Part shown: positions 4,858 to 11,922 of the stretch, piece by piece | Layout of the letters: each line of letters begins with the position of its first letter | Position numbering within the stretch: position 1 is the first letter of the stretch | Origin: a virus | Virus record (IMG/VR): IMGVR_UViG_3300037264_000502 | Coordinates: 1-20,022 of that record | Reading direction: 5' to 3' (one strand) | DNA: 20,022 bases | Translations under genes and position numbers: made by a program | The notes under the pieces: model-generated | Told to the model about the DNA's origin: nothing | The model's database searches: none | The model's input: only the letters and a program-made list of their open reading frames with translations

Positions 4858-5534
4858 CGCCGACGCGCTCGTCGAGGTGCGTTGCATGCGGCGGCTCGGG
4901 CGTCTCGTCGCGCGGCGGCGAGTGCCGCGCGTGCAAGGGCTCGGGCGGCGTCGCACAACATTCGAGCGAGAGCGTCGAGCACTATACGCCGAGCGCGATC
5001 GTCGAGGCGGCGCGCACGACGCTCGGCGAGATCGATCTCGACCCCGCGTCGTGCACGCTCGCGAACGCGACCGTGAAAGCGGCGGCGTTTTACGGGCCGG
5101 GCGGGATCGCCGAAGACGGGCTCGCCGAGCCGTGGCACGGTCGCGTGTTCTGCAACCCGCCGGGCGGGCTCGTGCCCGACTCTTACAAGGGTTGCGGCAC
5201 GCGCTCGAATGCGGCGTTGTGGTGGGCGACTCTCGCCGAAGCATGGCGCACGGGCGAAGTCGAGGCGGCGATCTTCGTAGGCTTCACGCTAGAGATCTTG
5301 CGCTCGGCGCAAGCGCTCGACGTGTTGCAGCCGATCGACTTTCCCTTGTGCGTGCCGTCGAGCCGCATCGCCTTCGACACGCCCGCCGGCCCATCGTCGC
5401 AACCCACACACGCGAACGTGATCGTGTTCTTGCCGTCGTGCGACGCACCGTCGCATCGAGCGCTAGGCGTGTGCACGTGCGGCGCGGGCGCATTCGTCGA
5501 GGTATTCGCCACGATCGGGAGGTGTAGGGTATAA
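4854..5534 (+). CDS. phage adenine-methyltransferase-like protein with DnaJ-type zinc finger
   Basis: The GTG start at 4854 overlaps the previous stop; the protein has 226 residues. Residues 9-31 contain two CxxCxGxG-like modules (CVACGGSG, CRACKGSG), the zinc-binding unit of DnaJ. From about residue 42, HYTPSAIVEAAR, IDLDPAS (60-66), the AN...VKA...FY region, PWHGRVFCNPPGG (93-105) and IFVGFTLEILR resemble phage N6-adenine methyltransferases of the Dam-like PF05869 group. NPP (101-103) would be the catalytic motif, in place of DPPY. The C-terminal half (PIDFPLCVPSSRIAF, THANVIVFLP) is conserved in such proteins from memory. The target may be adenine in DNA, perhaps GATC, which is unusually abundant here; this is inference. 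NPPGG lacks the usual aromatic after PP, so activity is not certain. Confidence 0.68.
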   Translation: MTPTRSSRCVACGGSGVSSRGGECRACKGSGGVAQHSSESVEHYTPSAIVEAARTTLGEIDLDPASCTLANATVKAAAFYGPGGIAEDGLAEPWHGRVFCNPPGGLVPDSYKGCGTRSNAALWWATLAEAWRTGEVEAAIFVGFTLEILRSAQALDVLQPIDFPLCVPSSRIAFDTPAGPSSQPTHANVIVFLPSCDAPSHRALGVCTCGAGAFVEVFATIGRCRV

Positions 5535-5541
5535 GAGGCGC

Positions 5542-5916
5542 ATGCCCGACGAGAAGAACAACAGGCAAACGATCGCAACCGTGAGCGCTCTCGTGCTCGG
5601 CGTCGCGGGCGCTCTCGGTTGGATCAAGCCGCCCGACACGACGGCGGCGGCGAAAGGGTACGACGTGACGCGCGCCGCCGTCGAGGCGCTCGACGCAAAG
5701 CACAACCAAGGGCTCGAAGATCTCGAAGAGCGGCAAGAGGTGTTCGAGCGTTGGGTCGCGAAGCGCCTCGCCGAGATCGATCGCGACCACATGCCGGGCG
5801 ACGACGAGCCCGTCGATCCCGATGTCGACGAACCGCAACACGCGCCGCCGCCGAGACCCGAGCGCAAGAGCGCCGCTTCGAAGCCGTTACCCGCCGCCGC
5901 CGAGTTGTTCGAATGA
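5542..5916 (+). CDS. small membrane-anchored, coiled-coil protein
   Basis: This 124-residue protein has one N-terminal membrane segment (about residues 10-28, TIATVSALVLGVAGALGWI). A helical, charged middle follows (VEALDAKHNQGLEDLEERQEVFERWVAKRLAEI), then a Pro/Ala-rich tail. Anchor-plus-coiled-coil proteins near packaging genes are often holins, spanins or uncharacterised phage membrane proteins. A lysis role would fit the nearby lysozyme-like gene but is unproven. It starts 7 bp after the methyltransferase stop, behind AAGAGG, and overlaps terL through ATGA. Confidence 0.65.
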   Translation: MPDEKNNRQTIATVSALVLGVAGALGWIKPPDTTAAAKGYDVTRAAVEALDAKHNQGLEDLEERQEVFERWVAKRLAEIDRDHMPGDDEPVDPDVDEPQHAPPPRPERKSAASKPLPAAAELFE

Positions 5917-7445
5917 GACGCGCTCGCATACCGATCGAGCAACTCGATCGCGAGTCGGTGTTGCGCGATGAACCCGGATCACTTCACCGCTTCGTGCGAA
6001 TGTGCTTCGCGAACGTCGAGCCTACGTCGTACGTCGACAACTGGCATATCAAGATCCTTTGCGACTATCTCGAACAAGTGAGCCGCAATGAGATCTCGCG
6101 CCTCGTGATCAACGTGCCGCCGGGCACAATGAAGTCGCTCACGGTGTCGGTGTTCTGGCCGTTGTGGGAATGGATCAAGCACCCTCAAACTAAGTTCATG
6201 TTCGCGTCGTACGACGCGACGCTCGCCGCGCGCGACGGTCGGCGCACGATGCACGTCATGCAATCGAAGTGGTTTCAAAAGCGCTTCGATCCGCGCTTGA
6301 CCGAACTTCGCCCGGCGGCGACCGACTTCGACAACACTGACGGTGGCTTTCGTTTCGCGACGAGCGTCGCCGGCAAGGCGACCGGGCGACACGCCGACAT
6401 TCAAGTCGTCGACGATCCGATCAAACCGCACGACGTTCGGGGCTCGCTTGCTGTGACGAAGAAGGCGATCGGCGCGGTCTCGACGTGGTGGCGTGAAACC
6501 ATGGCGAGCCGTCGCGCGAACGCCGCGACGTTCCGACGCGTGATCGTCATGCAACGCTTGCACGAAGACGATCTCGCCGGCGAAATGTTGAGCGAAGGCG
6601 GTTGGACGCACTTGTGTTTGCCCATGCGCGCCGAGCCGTCTCAGTTGTGCCCGTGTCGTGATCCCGAATGCACGCCCGAAGATCCGCGCCGCGTCGAAGG
6701 CGAGTTGCTTTGGCCCGAGCGTTTTCCCGAGAGCGTCGTTCGCGAAGACGAAACGACGGGTATGGGGCCAAGCGTCGCCGCTGCCCAGAACCAACAACGA
6801 CCGACGCCCGCGTCGGGCGGGATCTTCGGCAAAGATTGGTTCCGTTACTGGCACAACGTCGCCGGCAAGAGCACGCCCGTCGACGACAAGTTCGTGTGCC
6901 GCGACGAAGAGTGCCGAGTCTTGCCCGACGGCGGCGTGTGGATCCAGTCGTGGGATATGACGTTTAAGGGCACCGACGGCACAGACTTCGTTGCCGGCGG
7001 CGTGTGGTTGTACAAGGCGCCCGACGCGTATCTCGTTGCGCAAGTTTGCGCGCGCATGTCGTTCGTCGAGGCGTGCCGCGCCGTCGTCGCGATGTCGAAC
7101 CGCTATCCGCTTGCGTTCACGAAGTTGATCGAAGACAAGGCGAACGGGCCGGCGATCGTCGACGTGCTCAAGAAAAAGATCGGCGGGCTCGTGCTTGTCG
7201 ATCCGCGTGGCGGGAAAGAGGCTCGCGCTCACGCATGCTCGGGCTTGTTCGAGGCGGGCAACGTGTTCTTGCCACACGACGAGATCGCGCCATGGGTTCC
7301 GGCGTATCGCACGCAAGTCGCGACATTCCCGCGCGGGGTTAACGACGACATGGTAGATCAAACGACGCAAGCCTTGATCCGACTGCAACAGAAACACGTG
7401 CCGCTCGTCGAGGCGATGCGCGCCGTACAAGGGCAACTCGCATGA
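5913..7445 (+). CDS. terL: terminase large subunit
   Basis: This 510-residue packaging motor starts at ATG 5913, inside the stop of the preceding gene. The ATPase half has a Walker A-like VINVPPGTMKS (65-75, Lys74) and Walker B VVDDP (165-169). The nuclease half has the RNase H-like acidic positions: Asp348 in SWDMTFKG, Glu407/Asp408 in LIEDK, and Asp478/Asp479 in GVNDDMVD. It cuts concatemeric DNA and pumps it through the portal. Between the halves lies an insertion with Cys235, 246, 248 and 253 plus Cys329 and 334, which could bind a metal. Length is normal for the family. The ORF is open upstream to 5619, but that stretch is a shadow of the membrane-protein gene. Confidence 0.95.
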   Translation: MRRARIPIEQLDRESVLRDEPGSLHRFVRMCFANVEPTSYVDNWHIKILCDYLEQVSRNEISRLVINVPPGTMKSLTVSVFWPLWEWIKHPQTKFMFASYDATLAARDGRRTMHVMQSKWFQKRFDPRLTELRPAATDFDNTDGGFRFATSVAGKATGRHADIQVVDDPIKPHDVRGSLAVTKKAIGAVSTWWRETMASRRANAATFRRVIVMQRLHEDDLAGEMLSEGGWTHLCLPMRAEPSQLCPCRDPECTPEDPRRVEGELLWPERFPESVVREDETTGMGPSVAAAQNQQRPTPASGGIFGKDWFRYWHNVAGKSTPVDDKFVCRDEECRVLPDGGVWIQSWDMTFKGTDGTDFVAGGVWLYKAPDAYLVAQVCARMSFVEACRAVVAMSNRYPLAFTKLIEDKANGPAIVDVLKKKIGGLVLVDPRGGKEARAHACSGLFEAGNVFLPHDEIAPWVPAYRTQVATFPRGVNDDMVDQTTQALIRLQQKHVPLVEAMRAVQGQLA

Positions 7446-9178
7446 GCAAACCAAACTATCTCGACAAGGTTCTCGAACAAGGCGGCGCGATCTGGAACGG
7501 CTTGCGCCTCGTGCAAGACAACTGGCAAAACGTGTTCACGGGGCTCGGCACGGCGCGAGATAAAACGCAATACGGGCGTTTCGTGAACTTGAGCGAGATC
7601 AACGACAACGAATTGTCGGCGCTCTACCATCAGAACGACACCGCTCGTCGCGTCGTTGCGTTGAAGCCGCAAGAGATGATGCGAAAGGGGTTCGCGGTGA
7701 ACGTCGAAGACGACACCGAAGCGTCGAGCGCGATCGCGATGGATCTTCAAGAACTCAAAGCGCCGCGCAAGATCCGAGACGCGATGATTTGGGGCCGACT
7801 CTTCGGCGGCGCCGTCGTGATCATCGGCGCCGACGACGGCGGCGAGGCGGATCAACCGCTGAACGAGAACACGATCAAGTCGATCAAGTTCTTGCACGTC
7901 GTCGACAAGCGACATCTCGTGCCCGACACTTGGTTTTCGGATCCGTTGAACGACGAGTTTTTCGGCGAGCCGCAAACGTATCGCGTCACACCTCGACGCG
8001 GCGCGACGAACCTCGTCGTGCACCGTTCGCGCTTGCTCGTGTTCGGCGGCGCGCACACGACCGACGAAGAGCGCGATCGGTTGGGAGGTTGGGATCACTC
8101 TTCGCTCACGGCGGTCTATACCGTGCTTCGACAATTCGACAACGCTTGGCAAGCCGCCGAACACCTCATGAGCGACGCGAGTCAAGCGGTGTTCAAGATT
8201 CAGGGTCTCATGAGCATGATCGCCGGCGGGCAAAAAGACGTGCTCGCGACGCGCATGCAACTCGTCGACATGTCGCGCTCGGTTGCGCGTGCGCTCTTGC
8301 TCGACGCCGACGGCGGCGAAGAGTTCTCGCGCGAGGCGTCGTCGTTTACCGACGCACATAGCATGCTCGACAAGTTCATGTTGCGGCTCGCGCAAGCCGC
8401 TGAAACGCCTGTTACGATCCTCATGGGTCAATCACCCGCCGGCATGAACGCGACGGGCGAGAGCGACTTCCGATGGTTCTACGATTCGATCGCGACGGCT
8501 CAAGAGAACGAGCTAAAACCGCAACTCGAAAAGCTCGTGCGGATCATGATGCTCGCGAAGGATGGCCCGACACGAGGCGTCGAGCCCGACGTGTGGGCGA
8601 TCAAGTTCGCGCCGTTGTGGCAACCGACGCCCGTCGAACAAGCGGAACTCGAAAAGACGCACGCCGAGAAAGACAAGATCTATCTCGAAGCCGGCGTGCT
8701 CTTGCCCGAAGAGGTCGCGTTGTCGCGCTACCGTCCTGAAGGTTGGAGCGCCGAAACGCAGATCGATCGCGAGGCGCGCGAGGCGATGCTCGAAGCCGAA
8801 GAGTCGTTGCCCGTCGAGCCCGTTGACGAAGACGCGCCGCTCGCCGAGCCCGAGGCGAGCGGTGGTAACGTCGTGCTCGCGCCGACCGACATCGCGATCG
8901 TGGTGACTGTGAACGAAGCGCGCGCATCACAAAAATTGCCGCCGTGGCCTAACGCCGAAGAGGGACGCTTGACCGTCGCCGAGTTCAAAGCGCGGAAGGA
9001 AGCCGAAGGCGCCGCCGTCGGTGAAGCCGAAGGCGATGTCGCCGCCGACGAGATCGATCCGTCGCCCGACGCCAAGCCGCCGGCGTTCGGCGCGCCGTCG
9101 TTCGGTGCGCCGCCAGTGCCGCCCAAGAGCGACGAGAGCGACGAGAGCGCCGAGAGCGAAGACGATGCCGCTACTTGA
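7442..9178 (+). CDS. portal protein (DUF1073 type)
   Basis: This 578-residue protein overlaps terL by ATGA and resembles the DUF1073 (HI1409-like) portal family. The N-terminal ELSALYHQNDTARRVVALKP (57-76), the WGRLFGGAVVIIGADDG strand region (117-133), VVHRSRLLVFGG, and MGQSPAGMNATGESD (about 327-341) are typical features. The portal ring is the channel for DNA packaging and ejection and binds the terminase. The C-terminal 100 residues are low-complexity, Ala/Pro/Glu-rich and end in an acidic DESDESAESEDDAAT tail. Some DUF1073 entries are labelled anti-CBASS Acb1-like, but no C-terminal 2H phosphoesterase domain (paired HxT/S) is seen here, so I call it a portal. Confidence 0.9.
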   Translation: MSKPNYLDKVLEQGGAIWNGLRLVQDNWQNVFTGLGTARDKTQYGRFVNLSEINDNELSALYHQNDTARRVVALKPQEMMRKGFAVNVEDDTEASSAIAMDLQELKAPRKIRDAMIWGRLFGGAVVIIGADDGGEADQPLNENTIKSIKFLHVVDKRHLVPDTWFSDPLNDEFFGEPQTYRVTPRRGATNLVVHRSRLLVFGGAHTTDEERDRLGGWDHSSLTAVYTVLRQFDNAWQAAEHLMSDASQAVFKIQGLMSMIAGGQKDVLATRMQLVDMSRSVARALLLDADGGEEFSREASSFTDAHSMLDKFMLRLAQAAETPVTILMGQSPAGMNATGESDFRWFYDSIATAQENELKPQLEKLVRIMMLAKDGPTRGVEPDVWAIKFAPLWQPTPVEQAELEKTHAEKDKIYLEAGVLLPEEVALSRYRPEGWSAETQIDREAREAMLEAEESLPVEPVDEDAPLAEPEASGGNVVLAPTDIAIVVTVNEARASQKLPPWPNAEEGRLTVAEFKARKEAEGAAVGEAEGDVAADEIDPSPDAKPPAFGAPSFGAPPVPPKSDESDESAESEDDAAT

Positions 9179-10043
9179 GATCCCGGCGGCACGGCGCCCG
9201 AGAGCGCGAGCGCGGGCCATACCGCCGCGCTCGGTTCGACAAGCGAAGAGCGCCCGCCCGCCGCGCGCCGCCGCTCTCGCATACTCGAAAGAGTTGCGAG
9301 AGCGGCTCGCCCGCTTCGAAGCCGTGATCGTGCGGCTCTTGTTTCCCGTGCTCGGCGAGTTCGCGCCGACAACTGGCGGCGCGTCGAGCGCGCCCGACGA
9401 GCCCGACGCCCGCACACGTGTCGACGCGCGCACGCCCGCGCGCGTGCTCGCCCGCTTGTCGGCGATCGAGTTGCACGTGATCGAGATCTTCGGCGAGACC
9501 GAACTCGACCGAGCGCTCGGCACGATCGGCAAACGCGTCGCGACGTTCAACGGCACCGAGTTGCAACGCGTGCTCGGGATCAACATCCGACAAGCTGACC
9601 CGTTCGTCGCTTCACAGATCGAGAACTTCCGAGCGATCAACGTGTCGCGGATCAAGTCGTTGGCCGGTCGCGAGTTGATCGAGATCACGAACTTACTCGA
9701 ACGTTCGGAGGCGAGCGGCGTTCGTGTCGAGGTGTTGCGTGCGCAGATCGAAGAGCGCTTCGAGGTGACGCGCTCGAAAGCTGACTTGCTCGCCCGCGAT
9801 CAAACGCTCACGTTGAATGCTGAGATCTCACGCAACCGACAAATGAACGCCGGGATCTCGCGATACGTGTGGACCACAAGCGGCGACGATCGCGTGCGCG
9901 AAGGGCACGCGGATCTCGACGGCACAGTGCAAGATTGGAATGCGCCGCCGGATGTCGGCGACGGGCGAGCGCTTCACCCCGGCGAGGATTATCAATGCCG
10001 TTGCACGGCGTATCCCGTGATCGACGAACTCGAATCCACATAG
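9165..10043 (+). CDS. head morphogenesis protein (phage Mu F / SPP1 gp7-like)
   Basis: The 292-residue protein starts at ATG 9165, 14 bp inside the portal gene. Its N-terminus is basic and Pro/Arg-rich. The C-terminal domain carries the Mu-F-like signature: a helix with ARDQTLTLNAEISRNRQ, then GISRYVWTTSGDDRVREGH and finally HPGEDYQCRCTAYP, with Cys278 and Cys280. In other phages this protein is a minor head component that sits with the portal and acts in head assembly or DNA ejection. Order (terL, portal, this gene, protease/scaffold) agrees. The open frame before 9165 is a shadow of the portal tail. Confidence 0.88.
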   Translation: MPLLEIPAARRPRARARAIPPRSVRQAKSARPPRAAALAYSKELRERLARFEAVIVRLLFPVLGEFAPTTGGASSAPDEPDARTRVDARTPARVLARLSAIELHVIEIFGETELDRALGTIGKRVATFNGTELQRVLGINIRQADPFVASQIENFRAINVSRIKSLAGRELIEITNLLERSEASGVRVEVLRAQIEERFEVTRSKADLLARDQTLTLNAEISRNRQMNAGISRYVWTTSGDDRVREGHADLDGTVQDWNAPPDVGDGRALHPGEDYQCRCTAYPVIDELEST

Positions 10044-10128
10044 GCAAACGGCGTTTTGCCCGTAGTCAAACCCGCGGTTTTCCTATTGGCATTGCTGGTT
10101 TGCGGACAGTCGTGCTATCTGAGGATCC
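10044..10128 (+). promoter_or_regulatory. gap with weak hairpin and candidate extended -10 promoter
   Basis: GGCAAA (10043-10048) can pair with TTTGCC (10055-10060), making a small hairpin right at the stop of the head gene. Downstream, TTGCTG (10092-10097), an 18-bp spacer and TGC-TATCTG (10113-10121) form a possible extended -10 promoter. The AGGATCC before ATG 10129 could supply a ribosome-binding site, although close to the start. A late promoter for the capsid genes is plausible but weak. Confidence 0.4.
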
Positions 10129-11316
10129 ATGCGAGAGGTGGAACGCCTCGACTTCGGTCGGTTTTCGAAAGTGCAACGCACGCCGCAAGGCGGCATGCGC
10201 GTGCCCGCGAACCTCACCCGGATCGGCGTGCTCTCTTACACGAATGCCGACGGCTCGACGGTTCGAGAGTTGCGGCACCCCGACGAGGTGTTCGCCGAAG
10301 ACTCGCTCGCGACGCTCTCGGGCGCGCCCGTTACGAACCGGCACCCCGACCGCGCCGTGAGCCCGCACAACTGGCGGTCGCTCTCGGTCGGGCACGTCGG
10401 CGAAGACGTGAAGCGCGACGACAAGTTCGTCGCGGCGCGGCTCATGATCCAAGATGCCGGCGCGATTGCCGATGTCGAGCGCGCCGACGCCGACCCCGAA
10501 GCGTTGCGCGAACTCTCGTGCGGTTACTCGTGCCGCCTCGACGAGACGCCGGGCGAGTACAACGGCGAACGATACGACGCGATCCAGCGCTCGATCCGTT
10601 ACAACCACGTGGCACTTGGGCCGACGGGTTGGGGTAGAGCGGGTAACGAAGTCGCGTTGCGACTCGACTCGAACGGCAACCAACTAGCGGCGGGCGATCC
10701 GTCGTCGAAAGAAAACAAGGATCCTCTAATGAAGTACACGATCGACGGTGTGACCTACGAAACGAACTCGCCCGAGTTCGTGCAAGCGCTCACGCTTCGC
10801 GACAAGCGAAACGACGAAGAGCGCGCCGCGCTCACGACCGCGCGCGACAAGGCGACCGCCGAGCGCGACGCTTCGACCGCACGCGCCGACGCCGCCGACA
10901 AGGCGCTCGTCGAGGCGAACGATCCGAAGCGCCTCGACACGCTCGTCGCGGCACGCGTCGATCTCGTGAGCAACGCCCGACGCGTTCTCGGTGCCGACGC
11001 GAAACTCGAAGGCAAGAGCGAGCGCGAGATCATGATCGAAACGATCCGTCACGACGACGAGGTGTTCGTCGCCGACGGCAAGAGCGACGATTACGTGCGC
11101 GCCTACTTCGAGGCGAGCACGAAGTCGAGTCGTCGACACGACGAAGGCGGCAAGGGGATCGGCGCCGTTCGAAGCGCCGCCGTCGAAGGTCGCAAGACCG
11201 ACAAGACCGACGCCGCCGACGTCGATCGCAACGACGCCGACGCGGCGCGCCGGCGCATGCTCGACAACAACCGCGACGCGGCGACGCAACCGCTTCGCTT
11301 CTCGCGAAGTAGCTAG
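10129..11316 (+). CDS. DUF2213 prohead protease / scaffold protein
   Basis: The 395-residue protein has an N-terminal DUF2213 domain (about 1-185): RIGVLSYTNADGSTVREL, LSGAPVTNRHPD (His72), LSVGHVGEDV, ELSCGYSC (Ser130), TPGEYNGERYDAIQ and IRYNHVALG. DUF2213 proteins sit where capsid maturation proteases are found; His72 and Ser130 are candidate active-site residues, but the catalytic assignment is inference. From Met201 the protein becomes charged and coiled-coil (LRDKRNDEERAALTTARDKA), like an assembly scaffold. The two parts are joined by a short polar linker, and an internal start may produce the second part alone (separate entry). It lies directly upstream of the decoration and major capsid genes, as a protease-scaffold should. 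Confidence 0.85.
   Translation: MREVERLDFGRFSKVQRTPQGGMRVPANLTRIGVLSYTNADGSTVRELRHPDEVFAEDSLATLSGAPVTNRHPDRAVSPHNWRSLSVGHVGEDVKRDDKFVAARLMIQDAGAIADVERADADPEALRELSCGYSCRLDETPGEYNGERYDAIQRSIRYNHVALGPTGWGRAGNEVALRLDSNGNQLAAGDPSSKENKDPLMKYTIDGVTYETNSPEFVQALTLRDKRNDEERAALTTARDKATAERDASTARADAADKALVEANDPKRLDTLVAARVDLVSNARRVLGADAKLEGKSEREIMIETIRHDDEVFVADGKSDDYVRAYFEASTKSSRRHDEGGKGIGAVRSAAVEGRKTDKTDAADVDRNDADAARRRMLDNNRDAATQPLRFSRSS
10729..11316 (+). CDS. possible separate scaffold from an internal in-frame start
   Basis: ATG 10729 (Met201 of the DUF2213 protein) is preceded by AAGG (10717-10720) with an 8-base gap, a better ribosome-binding site than that of the full-length gene. Initiation there would make a 195-residue protein beginning MKYTIDGVTYE, followed by a long coiled coil and a charged C-terminus: a scaffold without the protease domain. 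Phage lambda makes Nu3 scaffold from within the C protease gene in the same way. The linker just before it (SKENKDPL) is unstructured, as expected at a domain boundary. Confidence 0.55.
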   Translation: MKYTIDGVTYETNSPEFVQALTLRDKRNDEERAALTTARDKATAERDASTARADAADKALVEANDPKRLDTLVAARVDLVSNARRVLGADAKLEGKSEREIMIETIRHDDEVFVADGKSDDYVRAYFEASTKSSRRHDEGGKGIGAVRSAAVEGRKTDKTDAADVDRNDADAARRRMLDNNRDAATQPLRFSRSS

Positions 11317-11343
11317 CCCTTCAAACGGAAAGAGATCAAGACA

Positions 11344-11895
11344 ATGCCGCAAACACTACACGCAATCGCCATGCCCGTCGCCCGCGCCGGGCTCGTCGCC
11401 GATTCTGGGATCATGCAAGACACGATCTCACGCCTCGCCGAGAACGCCGCCGGCAACGCCGCCGGAACCTTTCTCGTTCCCGGCACCGACGCCGAGACGC
11501 AAGCGATCGTGCCGACGACCGCCGTGTCGATCACCGACGGCGACGGGCTCGGCGTTCTCATGTATGACGCGAGCAAGATGCCTGCCGTGGGCGCGGCGGC
11601 GATCGCCGCCGGTAACGAGTACGACGACGAAGACATGTTGCCGATCAACGGTAGCGGTCGGATCTGGGTTCTGTGCGATCCCGGCGCGGTGATCGTCGCG
11701 AACACGCCCGCGTTCGTGCGCTTTGCCGCCGGCGCCGGCGGTACCAAACTCGGCGCGTTCCGACAGAACGTCGACACCGCTTCGGCGGCGGCGTTGCCGA
11801 ACGCGGTGTTTCGGTCGGCGCATCGCGACGTCGACTTCGATCAAGCGGGCGTGCAACGCGTCGCGCTCGTACAACTCAACTTGCCGTCGGTCTAG
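11344..11895 (+). CDS. capsid decoration protein (DUF2190-like)
   Basis: The 183-residue protein has a GGAAAGAG ribosome-binding site upstream. It is rich in Ala, Gly, Val and Asp with beta-type segments (GTFLVPGTDAETQAIVP, GLGVLMYDAS, GRIWVLCDPGAVIVANTPAFVRF). The pattern fits the DUF2190 / structural cement group, whose members stabilise the capsid from outside. It lies between the protease/scaffold gene and the major capsid gene, the usual place for decoration proteins. The family assignment comes from overall pattern and position, since no catalytic motif exists to check. Confidence 0.7.
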   Translation: MPQTLHAIAMPVARAGLVADSGIMQDTISRLAENAAGNAAGTFLVPGTDAETQAIVPTTAVSITDGDGLGVLMYDASKMPAVGAAAIAAGNEYDDEDMLPINGSGRIWVLCDPGAVIVANTPAFVRFAAGAGGTKLGAFRQNVDTASAAALPNAVFRSAHRDVDFDQAGVQRVALVQLNLPSV

Positions 11896-11922
11896 CCCGG
11901 CAACCTTGAAAGGAAAAAGACG

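Noticed and set aside
5619-5912. Extended terL start at 5619
   Set aside because: The extension is the shifted frame of the membrane-protein gene, Arg-rich without domain content. ATG 5913 gives a normal-length TerL and an ATGA overlap.
5979-7454. Long antisense open frame opposite terL (491 codons), and similar ones such as 14849-16213 on the minus strand
   Set aside because: They mirror well-supported plus-strand genes and arise because GC-rich codons leave few stop codons on the other strand. Their products look like Arg/Asp/His-rich shadow sequence.
7442-9178. Anti-CBASS Acb1-like function for the DUF1073 protein
   Set aside because: Some family members carry a C-terminal phosphoesterase domain and that label. 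Here the C-terminus is low-complexity acidic sequence and I see no paired HxT/HxS motifs beyond the portal core.
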